Shown here piece after piece: positions 1 through 5,146 of a stretch of 5,146 nt of DNA; positions within the stretch are counted from its first letter, which is position 1, and each line of letters opens with the position of its first letter. The notes under the pieces were generated by a model. That model was not told the origin of the DNA, did not search any database, and saw only the letters and a program-made list of their open reading frames with translations. Where the stretch lies: the NCBI GenBank assembly GCA_005787665.1, contig SYAB01000343.1, positions 1 to 5,146 of the forward strand. The letters are read 5' to 3'. A program made the translations under genes and the position numbers. This stretch comes from Actinomycetota bacterium. Lineage in GTDB: Bacteria > Actinomycetota > Actinomycetes > Mycobacteriales > Mycobacteriaceae.

Positions 1-336
1 GACCCGGTCATCGGCACCACCCACATCGACGCCATCGAGGCATTCGAACAGGATCCGGAGACCACACTCATCGTGATGATCGGTGAGATCGGCGGCGATG
101 CCGAAGAGCGCGCTGCCGACTACATCAAGGCCAACGTCACCAAGCCGGTGGTCGGCTACGTCGCGGGTTTCACAGCGCCGGAGGGTAAGACCATGGGCCA
201 CGCCGGGGCGATCGTGTCGGGTTCCTCGGGTACGGCGGCCGCCAAGAAGGAAGCCCTCGAAGCGGCCGGTGTCAAGGTCGGCAAGACCCCGTCGGCGACC
301 GCCGAACTGGCCCGGGAGATCCTGAAGGGCCTGTGA
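1..336 (+). CDS. sucD: Succinyl-CoA synthetase (ADP-forming) alpha subunit, 3' part
   Basis: The frame is open from the first base and ends at TGA 334-336, giving 111 residues of the C-terminal third of a protein normally about 290-300 residues long. The start lies outside the window. SucD pairs with SucC in the cytoplasm and interconverts succinyl-CoA and succinate with substrate-level phosphorylation in the TCA cycle. The visible part is the ligase-CoA domain. It contains KTMGHAGAI, whose His codon at 199-201 corresponds to the phosphorylated active-site histidine (His246 in E. coli SucD). [17 protein letters not shown] and the terminal segment ending EILKGL are typical of the family tail. 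sucC is expected just upstream. A strong hairpin begins 14 nt after the stop, which suggests that the sucCD transcript ends or is attenuated there. No frameshift or missing key residue is seen in this part. Confidence 0.97.
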   Translation, partial: DPVIGTTHIDAIEAFEQDPETTLIVMIGEIGGDAEERAADYIKANVTKPVVGYVAGFTAPEGKTMGHAGAIVSGSSGTAAAKKEALEAAGVKVGKTPSATAELAREILKGL

Positions 337-349
337 CCCCCGCTCCCGC

Positions 350-409
350 GCGAGCAGACAGAAAGGGCCCCCTCCGCCCGGCGTGTCGGGGTCCTTTCTG
401 TCTGCTCGC
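350..409 (+). terminator. Hairpin after sucD (intrinsic terminator or attenuator; 60-nt palindromic element, copy A)
   Basis: A perfect 17-bp inverted repeat joins 350-366 to 393-409, with arms beginning GCGAGCAGAC and ending GTCTGCTCGC. Pairing continues through one G-U wobble (367/392) and four G-C pairs (368-371 with 388-391), leaving a 16-nt loop. No T-tract follows, which is common for mycobacterial terminators. It sits 13 nt past the sucD stop and 18 nt before the chosen start of the next gene. It is related to the element at 1999-2058 when read in the opposite orientation. Termination is inferred; an mRNA-stabilising or processing role is also possible. Confidence 0.75.
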
Positions 410-427
410 CGAGTGGGGGTGGGGTTG

Positions 428-1954
428 GTGAGCGTCGATCCGCGCACACCGGTGATCGTCGGTGTCGGGCAGTTCAGCGAGAACATCGGCGATGCGGATT
501 ACCGGGGCATGTCCTCGGTGGAACTGGCGGCCGCGGCGGCGGGCGCCGCGCTGCGGGACACCGGCTCGGCCGCCGCCGTGGCGACGGCCGTCGACACCGT
601 GGTCGGCATCCGGCAGTTCGAGATCTCCGGCCGGGGTATGGCTCCGCTGGGTTGTTCGAGCAACTACCCGCGCTCGGTGGCCTCCCGTGTTGGCGCGTCG
701 CCGGTCCGTGCGGTGCTCGAACCCATTGGCGGACAAGGCCCGCAGCGCGCACTCACCGAGTTCGCCGGGCTGATCGCGTCCGGCGAGGCCGACGTGGTGA
801 TGGTCGTCGGTTCCGAGAACGGTTCCACACTGCGCTATTTCGCCAAGCGCGACGATAAGCCGGACCATTCCGAGACGGTCGAGGGTCAACTCGAGGACCG
901 GGGTTACGGGTACGAGGGTCTGTTCGACGACTACACGGTGGCGCACGGGCTGGTCGGCGCGCCGGCCCAGTACGGCCTGCTCGAGAACGCCCGCCGGGGC
1001 CGGGTCGGGCTCGGGGTCGCCGAGTACCGCCGCGCGATGGCCGAGCTGTTCGCACCGTTGTCGAAAGTCGCTGCGCACAATCCTTTTTCGGCCTCGCCCG
1101 TCGAGCGCACGGTCGCCGAGATCCTGACCGTCGACGACGGCAATCGGATGATCTGCGATCCCTACCCGCGACTGTTGGTCGCTCGCGACCAGGTGAATCA
1201 GGGGGCGGCGGCGGTGTTGATGTCGGTGGCGGCCGCCCGGCGTCTCGGGGTGCCCCAGGACAACTGGGTGTACCTGCGCGGCCATGCCGATCTGGTGGAC
1301 CAGCCCCTGCTGGATCGCGCCGACCTGAGCAACAGTTCGGCGTCGGTACTCGCGGTGCGCGAGGCGCTTCGGACCGCGGGTACGTCGCTGGAGGACATCG
1401 CGACCTTCGACCTGTACAGCTGTTTCCCGGTGCCGGTGTTCACCATCTGCGACGGCACCGGGCTGGCCACCGACGATCCGCGGGGGCTGACCCTGACCGG
1501 AGGACTGCCGTATTTCGGCGGACCCGGTAACAGCTACTCCTTGCATGCGATCGCCGAGACGGTGCACGCGATGCGCCGCGCCCCGGGCGCATTCGGATTG
1601 GTGGGGGCCAACGGCGGCATCATCAGCAAGTACTCGGTCGGGGTGTACTCCACGGTCGCCGCCGACTGGGTGCCGGACAACGGCGCCGCGCTGCGTGCCG
1701 AGGTCGCCGCCCGGCCGACGACCCCGGTGACCCGGAGGGCCGAGGGCAGCGGCACCGTCGAGACCTACACCGTTCGGTACGACTGGCCGGTGCGAACCGG
1801 CATCGTCGTCGGCCGCCTCGACGCTGACGGCAGTCGATTCCTCGCCCTGGTCGACGATCCCGGCCTGCTGGAGCTGATGAGCGAGGGCGACCCCCTGGGC
1901 GCGCGCATCCGGGTGCAGGCCGCCGACACCGCCAACCGTGCCGCCCTGGCCTGA
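428..1954 (+). CDS. Thiolase-like protein (annotated-type 'acetyl-CoA acetyltransferase', TLP1-like) with extra C-terminal domain
   Basis: The product has 508 residues, close to the roughly 500 usual for this mycobacterial family (Rv1867-like). The N-terminal RTPVIVGVGQ is typical. Residues 79-88 (NYPRSVASRV) and 98-117 align with the thiolase active-site helix region, and GSENGS follows. Residues 357-370 correspond to the NGG...GHP loop, and residues 328-334 (DLYSCFP) to the NEAF/HDCF loop. From about 440 to the end lies an extra domain resembling the additional C-terminal domain of thiolase-like protein 1. By my alignment the nucleophilic Cys is Gly101, the His of GHP is Gly365, and the C-terminal CxG Cys falls in GANGG (393-397). 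Ordinary thiolase catalysis is therefore unlikely, and the substrate is unknown (probably an acyl-CoA). GTG 428 is preferred because the frame-mate GTG 383 lies inside the hairpin; G-rich bases 415-424 may serve as ribosome binding site. TTG 425 or GTG 413/419 cannot be excluded. No promoter is evident just upstream. The M. tuberculosis sucD-Rv0953c junction, as I recall it, lacks this gene. Confidence 0.88.
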   Translation: MSVDPRTPVIVGVGQFSENIGDADYRGMSSVELAAAAAGAALRDTGSAAAVATAVDTVVGIRQFEISGRGMAPLGCSSNYPRSVASRVGASPVRAVLEPIGGQGPQRALTEFAGLIASGEADVVMVVGSENGSTLRYFAKRDDKPDHSETVEGQLEDRGYGYEGLFDDYTVAHGLVGAPAQYGLLENARRGRVGLGVAEYRRAMAELFAPLSKVAAHNPFSASPVERTVAEILTVDDGNRMICDPYPRLLVARDQVNQGAAAVLMSVAAARRLGVPQDNWVYLRGHADLVDQPLLDRADLSNSSASVLAVREALRTAGTSLEDIATFDLYSCFPVPVFTICDGTGLATDDPRGLTLTGGLPYFGGPGNSYSLHAIAETVHAMRRAPGAFGLVGANGGIISKYSVGVYSTVAADWVPDNGAALRAEVAARPTTPVTRRAEGSGTVETYTVRYDWPVRTGIVVGRLDADGSRFLALVDDPGLLELMSEGDPLGARIRVQAADTANRAALA

Positions 1955-1997
1955 GGTCCCTCTCCGTCCGAGACCCCCGTCCGAGGCCCCCAACCCC

Positions 1998-2059
1998 CGC
2001 GAGCAGACACTACGGACCCCGACACGCGGGGATTTCCGGGTCTCCCGCGTCTGCTCGCG
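1998..2059. terminator. Bidirectional hairpin between convergent genes (60-nt palindromic element, copy B)
   Basis: An 11-bp perfect inverted repeat joins 1998-2008 (CGCGAGCAGAC) to 2049-2059. It is followed by a 5x5 internal loop and an inner stem, 2015-2019 with 2038-2042, extended by a G-U pair (2014/2043). The hairpin lies 43 nt after the thiolase-like stop and 6 nt before the stop of the leftward oxidoreductase gene, so it can serve as terminator for both strands. There is no T-tract. Bases 1999-2058 have the same length as copy A, the same arm ends and a shared interior 14-mer, when A is read on the opposite strand. The rest of 1955-2065 shows nothing else recognisable. Confidence 0.7.
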
Positions 2060-2065
2060 CTCGGG

Positions 2066-2914
2066 TCAGACCATCGCCGCGAGCTTGCCCGCCAGCCGTT
2101 CGACGTAGGCGGCCACCTCATCGGGCGATTTGTCCGGCAGCCCGAAGAGCGTCTCGGTGACCCCGATCTGGGCCCAGTGCTCCAACTTCTCGGCGACCGG
2201 CTTGAAGTCGAGCGCGACGATCTGCGGCGCCCCCTCGCGGCCCTCGGCGGCCCAGGTGTCCTGCAGCATCCGCACCGGCAGGTCGATATCGAAGTCGCGC
2301 GGTGTGGTGATCCAGCCGTCGGCGTTCTTGGCGATCCAGCGGAAGTTCTTCTCGGTGCCCGCGGCGCCGACCAGGACCGGGACATGCGGTTGGACCGGCT
2401 TCGGCCACGCCCAACTCGGTCCGAAATGCACGAACTCGCCCTGGTAAGACGCCTCCTCGTCGGTCCACAGGGTCCGCATCGCCTCGATGTACTCGCGCAG
2501 CATCGTGCGCCGGCGGCCCGGCGGCACTTTATGGTCGGCGAGTTCATCGGTGTTCCAGCCGAATCCCACCCCCACGCTGACCCGGCCGCCGGACAGATGG
2601 TCAAGGGTGGCAATGGTTTTCGCCAAGCTGATCGGATCGTGCTCGACCGGAAGCGCGACCGCGGTCGACAGCCGCACCCGGGAGGTGACGGCGGCGGCGG
2701 TGGCCAGACTCACCCAGGGGTCGAGAGTCCTCATGTAACGGTCATCGGGTAGCGACTCGTCCCCGGTCGTGGGGTGGGCGGCCGTCCGCTTGACCGGGAT
2801 GTGAGTGTGCTCGGGGACGTAGAACGTGGCGAAGCCGTGGTCGTCGGCGAGCCTGGCCGCCGCCGCCGGTGTGATCCCGCGGTCGCTGGTGAAGAGGACA
2901 AGCCCGTGATCCAT
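2066..2914 (-). CDS. LLM-class F420-dependent oxidoreductase (Rv0953c-like)
   Basis: The 282-residue protein belongs to the luciferase-like monooxygenase superfamily, in the subgroup that uses deazaflavin F420 (Rv2161c-type). It is a cytoplasmic TIM-barrel enzyme that transfers hydride to or from an unidentified substrate. The N-terminal strand LVLFTSDRGITP (5-16) leads to GFATFYVPEHTHIP (27-40), where the family recognises cofactor and substrate. The signature at 100-120 comprises TIATLDHLSGGR followed by VGVGFGW. PHVPVLVGAAG and the ADGW segment fit later barrel strands. ATG 2914 was chosen because MDHGLVLFTSDRG is the expected N-terminus; the frame continues upstream to ATG 3028, but that extension is Arg-rich and overlaps the promoter. 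There is no well-spaced Shine-Dalgarno sequence (AGGG lies one base from ATG), consistent with a leaderless transcript starting at or next to the ATG. A KstR-like operator overlaps the likely -10. The gene stands alone and converges on the thiolase-like gene. Substrate unknown; a lipid or sterol derivative is inferred only from the operator. Confidence 0.9.
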   Translation of the reverse strand: MDHGLVLFTSDRGITPAAAARLADDHGFATFYVPEHTHIPVKRTAAHPTTGDESLPDDRYMRTLDPWVSLATAAAVTSRVRLSTAVALPVEHDPISLAKTIATLDHLSGGRVSVGVGFGWNTDELADHKVPPGRRRTMLREYIEAMRTLWTDEEASYQGEFVHFGPSWAWPKPVQPHVPVLVGAAGTEKNFRWIAKNADGWITTPRDFDIDLPVRMLQDTWAAEGREGAPQIVALDFKPVAEKLEHWAQIGVTETLFGLPDKSPDEVAAYVERLAGKLAAMV

Positions 2915-2921
2915 GCCCTGA

Positions 2922-2950
2922 ATTAGAACGTGTTCTAGCTTGCCGGACAA
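2922..2950 (-). promoter_or_regulatory. Probable sigma-A-type promoter of the F420 oxidoreductase gene, leaderless
   Basis: On the minus strand TTGTCC (2950-2945) is separated by 17 nt from TCTAAT (2927-2922). The first matches TTGACA at 4 of 6 bases and the second matches TATAAT at 5 of 6. Seven bases separate the -10 from the A of ATG 2914, so transcription would begin at or within a base or two of the start codon. This agrees with the lack of a properly spaced ribosome binding site and with the frequent use of leaderless mRNAs in mycobacteria. The assignment is from pattern only. Confidence 0.5.
2924..2937. promoter_or_regulatory. KstR-like operator
   Basis: TAGAACGTGTTCTA has two 6-bp inverted arms (TAGAAC / GTTCTA) around a 2-bp spacer. 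It fits every fixed position of TNNAACNNGTTNNA, the published consensus of the TetR-family repressor KstR, which controls cholesterol and lipid catabolism genes in mycobacteria. It lies 9 bp upstream of the oxidoreductase ATG and covers part of the likely -10 and spacer, so a bound repressor would block RNA polymerase. It is over 100 bp from the rightward gene start, so its effect there is less clear. Another TetR regulator with a similar half-site could be the real partner. Confidence 0.65.
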
Positions 2951-2996
2951 GTCTGGTGACACGCCCGCGGTGGGCCGCCGGCGCGGCGCCGTGCGA

Positions 2997-3002
2997 TAGC
3001 GT
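2997..3002 (+). promoter_or_regulatory. Possible -10 element for the DUF5336 gene
   Basis: TAGCGT fits the mycobacterial sigma-A -10 pattern TANNNT. A start near 3006-3010 would give a 5' leader of about 35-38 nt carrying the GAGGAG ribosome binding site. No convincing -35 is visible. This is a weak call based on one hexamer and its position. Confidence 0.3.
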
Positions 3003-3032
3003 TGGATCGCGGACGTCAGGTCCGTCACCTGT

Positions 3033-3038
3033 GAGGAG
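3033..3038 (+). promoter_or_regulatory. Ribosome binding site fixing the DUF5336 gene start
   Basis: GAGGAG lies 5 nt before ATG 3044, a strong Shine-Dalgarno match and good spacing. It supports this ATG as the true start and contrasts with the leftward neighbour, which has no well-placed site. Confidence 0.8.
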
Positions 3039-3043
3039 AGACC

Positions 3044-3808
3044 ATGACCTACCCGCCCACCAACCCGGGCTACCCGGCACCGCAGCAGACCGGCGGTTAC
3101 GGCGGACCGGTGGGCCCGTCCTACCCCGCGCCCGCTCCCGTGGCCGCGCCCGGACCCTCCAAGACGCCCGTCTACCTCACGGTGGCCGTCCTGGTTCTCG
3201 GCCTGGCCGCCTATCTCGCCAGTTTCGGCCCGTTGCTGAGCATCAACACCGACATCGGCCCGTTCGGTGGGGCGGAGTTCACCGCGAGCGGACTGAGCTA
3301 CTGGACCGTCGCCGCTCTGCTCGCCTCGCTGCTGGCGGCGGCGAGCCTGCTGCCGAAGTCGCGGAACTACGTCGCGATCATCGCCGTGACGGCGGTGCTC
3401 GGCTTGCTGCTGGTGATCGGTCAGGTGGTCAACCGGCCGAGTGGTTTCTCCGTCGGCTGGGCGCTGTGGCTTGTTCTGGCGTTCACCCTGCTCCAGGCGG
3501 TTGCCGCGACGGGGGCTCTGCTCCTGGACGCCGGCGCCATCAGCGCGCCGGCCCCTCGCCCGCGCTATGAGCCCTACGGCCAGTACGGGCCGCCTCAGCA
3601 GGGTTACTACGGCCAGCCCGGCCAGCCCGGCCAGCGCCCCGGCTACCCGACGCCCTACCCGGGCGGGTACCCGGCAGGTGCCGCCGCGGGTCCGGACACC
3701 AGCGCCCCGGACACCCCGCCGACGGGGTTCCCGAGCTACCAGCCCCCGCCATCGACGGCGACCACGCAGCCGCCGGCCGAGCCGTCACCCGGTTCGACAT
3801 CGTCCTGA
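3044..3808 (+). CDS. DUF5336 membrane protein, Rv0954 / 34 kDa antigen family
   Basis: The 254-residue integral membrane protein begins with a Pro/Gly/Tyr-rich tail (1-42, MTYPPTNPGYPAPQ...). Four hydrophobic helices follow at about 43-65, 85-103, 109-129 and 138-161. A 93-residue disordered Pro/Gly/Gln/Tyr/Ser/Thr-rich C-terminal tail completes it. The even helix number puts both tails on the same side, most likely the cytoplasm. No cleavable signal peptide is seen. Layout and position between an Rv0953c-like and a PerM gene identify it as the Rv0954 homologue, the family of the M. avium 34 kDa antigen. Rv0954 has been reported as a member of the mycobacterial cell-division complex, and the adjacent perM suggests a shared job. 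No enzymatic motif is present. It is somewhat shorter than the M. tuberculosis protein (about 300 residues from memory), the difference probably lying in the tails. perM follows after 31 nt, so the two are probably one transcript. Confidence 0.9.
   Translation: MTYPPTNPGYPAPQQTGGYGGPVGPSYPAPAPVAAPGPSKTPVYLTVAVLVLGLAAYLASFGPLLSINTDIGPFGGAEFTASGLSYWTVAALLASLLAAASLLPKSRNYVAIIAVTAVLGLLLVIGQVVNRPSGFSVGWALWLVLAFTLLQAVAATGALLLDAGAISAPAPRPRYEPYGQYGPPQQGYYGQPGQPGQRPGYPTPYPGGYPAGAAAGPDTSAPDTPPTGFPSYQPPPSTATTQPPAEPSPGSTSS
3611..3637 (+). repeat. 9-bp tandem repeat in the DUF5336 tail
   Basis: GGCCAGCCC occurs twice in tandem, followed by a third copy with one change (GGCCAGCGC), encoding GQPGQPGQR. It is in frame, so copy-number change alters tail length by three residues without breaking the gene. 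Confidence 0.8.
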
Positions 3809-3839
3809 TCGAGCGGTCCACGTCTGAGCAGTGACACCG

Positions 3840-5146
3840 ATGGTGGGCAGGGTCCCGTCGGCGACCGGCGCCCCGCAGCCCCGTGATCTGGTACGGGTCG
3901 CCTTCGGCCCGTCTTTGGTGGCCCTGGCCGTCATCGCGGCCGCCGTTCTGGTGCAACTGGTGGTCGCCAACAGCGACCTGACCGGCACCTTCGGTGCGGT
4001 CGCCAGCATGTGGCTGGCGGTGCATCTGGTCCCCATCACCATCGGCGGCCAGCAACTCGGCGTACTGCCGCTGGCGCCGGCCGCCCTGATGGTGTGGGCG
4101 ACCGCGCGCAGCACCGCCCAGATCACCCCTGCGCGGGGATCCTGGTTCGTCATTCGCTGGATCGTGGCGTCGGCGCTGGGCGGTCCGCTGTTCATCGCCG
4201 CGCTGGCGCTGGCCGTCGTCCACGACGCCGCGTCGGTGGTCACCGCACTGCAGACCCCGAGCGCCCTGCCGGCCTTCGGAGGTGTGCTGGCGGTGCACGG
4301 ACTCGGCGCGGCGATCGGGGTGGGTTCCTCGGTGCGGGGCCGGGTGCTGCCCAGGCTGGGCCTGCCCGGTTGGCTGACCGACGCCGTGCGTCCGGCGCTG
4401 ATCGGAGCGGCGACGCTACTGGCGCTGTCGGGCGCGGTGGTGGCGGCGTCGCTGGTCGTGCACTGGGGGACCATGCACGAGTTGTTCGGTATCACCGACT
4501 CGTTTTTCGGCCAACTCAGCCTGAGCCTGCTGTCGCTGTTGTACCTGCCCAACGTGGTGCTCGGCGCGTCGGCGGTGGCGGTGGGCTCCAGCGCACACAT
4601 CGGCTTCGCGACGTTCAGTGCCTTCACGGTGTTCGGGGGCGACATCCCGGCGCTGCCGATCCTGGCGGCGGCCCCGACGCCGCCGCTGGGACCGGTCTGG
4701 GTGGCCCTGCTGATCGTCGGCGCCGCGGCCGGGGTGGCGATCGGCCAGCAATGCGCGCGACGACCGCTGCCGTTGGCCTTGGCCTACGCCAAACTGGCGG
4801 TCGCCGCGCTGCTCGCCGCGGTCGGACTGGCGTTGCTGGCCGCGGCCGGTGCCGGTCAACTGGGCAACTTCGGCCATGTCGGGGTGGATCAGGCGACCTT
4901 CGGGCCCGGCGTGTTCTTCTGGTTCTTCGTCATCGGCGGCGTGACCGTGGCGATGACCGGTGGCATCCGGCGTGGGCCCGCGCCGGCGGTTCGGGGCGCC
5001 CCGGCCCGGGGGGTGGTTCTCGGCGAACCCATGGAGCCGACGGACTCCGATGCCCCGCTCACTGAGCCGCGTGGTGTGAAGACCCCCGTGGAACCCGAAC
5101 CCGAGCCCGAGCCTGAACCCGAGCCCGAGCCCGAGCCCGAGCCGCC
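3840..5146 (+). CDS. perM: PerM homologue (DUF6350 polytopic membrane protein), 3' end missing
   Basis: This frame is open from 3840 to the window edge: 435 residues without a stop. The N-terminus [24 protein letters not shown] and the position after an Rv0954 homologue identify it as PerM (Rv0955, about 455 residues), so little more than the tail end is missing. About ten hydrophobic segments follow, starting near 22-43, 53-69, 73-89, 103-127, 146-164 and 183-207, with the last around [14 protein letters not shown]. An in-frame TGA at 3825-3827 restricts the start to GTG 3831, ATG 3840 or GTG 3843. ATG is chosen from family similarity; the ribosome binding site is weak (GAGCAG, 3826-3831), so translation may depend on coupling with the gene upstream. 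In M. tuberculosis PerM supports cell division and persistence, with reported stabilisation of the divisome protein FtsB. The cytosolic or periplasmic tail is Pro/Glu-rich and ends in an (EP)n run at the window end. Confidence 0.9.
   Translation, partial: MVGRVPSATGAPQPRDLVRVAFGPSLVALAVIAAAVLVQLVVANSDLTGTFGAVASMWLAVHLVPITIGGQQLGVLPLAPAALMVWATARSTAQITPARGSWFVIRWIVASALGGPLFIAALALAVVHDAASVVTALQTPSALPAFGGVLAVHGLGAAIGVGSSVRGRVLPRLGLPGWLTDAVRPALIGAATLLALSGAVVAASLVVHWGTMHELFGITDSFFGQLSLSLLSLLYLPNVVLGASAVAVGSSAHIGFATFSAFTVFGGDIPALPILAAAPTPPLGPVWVALLIVGAAAGVAIGQQCARRPLPLALAYAKLAVAALLAAVGLALLAAAGAGQLGNFGHVGVDQATFGPGVFFWFFVIGGVTVAMTGGIRRGPAPAVRGAPARGVVLGEPMEPTDSDAPLTEPRGVKTPVEPEPEPEPEPEPEPEPEP
5091..5146 (+). 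repeat. Hexanucleotide repeat coding (Glu-Pro)n at the PerM C-terminus
   Basis: Nine consecutive Glu-Pro codon pairs (GAR CCN, mostly GAGCCC) occupy codons 418-435 of PerM and reach the end of the window, so the full copy number is unknown. GAA/GAG and CCC/CCT/CCG variants interrupt the perfect repeat. Each unit is 6 bp, so slippage would preserve the frame. An alternating EP chain is expected to be stiff, extended and acidic. Confidence 0.9.

Noticed and set aside
383..427. Upstream GTG 383 as start of the thiolase-like gene
   Set aside because: It lies in the loop of the hairpin, so the first residues would be encoded by the stem. The family N-terminus (RTPVIVGVGQ) begins shortly after GTG 428.
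272..1993. A 573-residue open frame on the minus strand opposite the thiolase-like gene
   Set aside because: Its predicted protein is Arg/Gly/His-rich without family motifs, it runs through both hairpins, and the plus strand carries a clear thiolase-fold protein. It is the usual antisense shadow in high-GC DNA.
350..2059. A composite transposon formed by the two 60-nt elements around the thiolase-like gene
   Set aside because: No transposase, no recognisable target-site duplication outside the elements, and each element is itself a hairpin at a gene end, which terminator use explains more simply. Kept only as a repeat-family observation.
2915..3028. ATG 3028 as start of the oxidoreductase, adding 38 residues
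   Set aside because: The extension is Arg-rich and unlike the family, and it would put the promoter and KstR-like operator inside the coding region. MDHGLVLFTSDRG is the natural N-terminus.
3611..3637. Repeat array such as CRISPR in the Pro/Gly-rich tail coding region
   Set aside because: Units are contiguous 9-mers in the coding frame with no spacers; this is protein low complexity.
3540..4645. Long minus-strand open frames opposite the DUF5336 tail and perM
   Set aside because: They are low-complexity translations (Arg/Gly/Gln or Ala/Thr/Ser) with no motif and no promoter or ribosome binding site; antisense shadows.
4010..5065. A 351-residue plus-strand open frame overlapping PerM
   Set aside because: It is Gly/Arg-rich, lacks membrane segments or motifs, and is a frame shadow of the perM coding sequence, which stays open to the window edge and matches the conserved gene order.

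Overview
The window is high-GC actinobacterial DNA. Its gene order is sucD, then a leftward F420-type oxidoreductase, a DUF5336 membrane protein and PerM. This matches the M. tuberculosis segment Rv0952-Rv0953c-Rv0954-Rv0955, with one extra thiolase-like gene between sucD and the Rv0953c homologue. That order, the mycobacterial-type KstR operator and the PerM homologue point to a Mycobacteriaceae chromosome, probably a non-tuberculous species.

Layout: 1-336 is the 3' third of sucD (+), cut by the window edge. 350-409 is a strong 60-nt hairpin. 428-1954 (+) is a thiolase-fold protein with an additional C-terminal domain. 1998-2059 is a second 60-nt hairpin, lying between two converging genes and related in sequence to the first. 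2066-2914 (-) is an LLM-class (luciferase-like) F420-dependent oxidoreductase. 2915-3043 is a divergent promoter region with a 14-bp palindrome fitting the KstR consensus. 3044-3808 (+) is a four-helix membrane protein of the mycobacterial '34 kDa antigen' family (Rv0954-like). 3840 to the end (+) is a polytopic PerM homologue that runs out of the window inside a glutamate-proline repeat. All stretches longer than 100 bases without a gene are the two intergenic regions described (1955-2065 and 2915-3043).

How it works together: SucD is a TCA-cycle enzyme. The DUF5336 protein and PerM form a (+) pair 31 nt apart and probably act in cell division and envelope maintenance. The oxidoreductase appears to be driven by its own, probably leaderless, promoter whose -10 element is covered by the KstR-like site, which suggests induction by sterol or lipid catabolites. 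The thiolase-like protein has lost the catalytic Cys and His positions of true thiolases, so the usual label 'acetyl-CoA acetyltransferase' is doubtful for it.

No mobile element, CRISPR array, tRNA or rRNA was seen. The least expected signals are the matched pair of 60-nt palindromic elements bracketing the thiolase-like gene, the KstR-like operator and leaderless promoter, and the degenerate active site of the thiolase-like protein.
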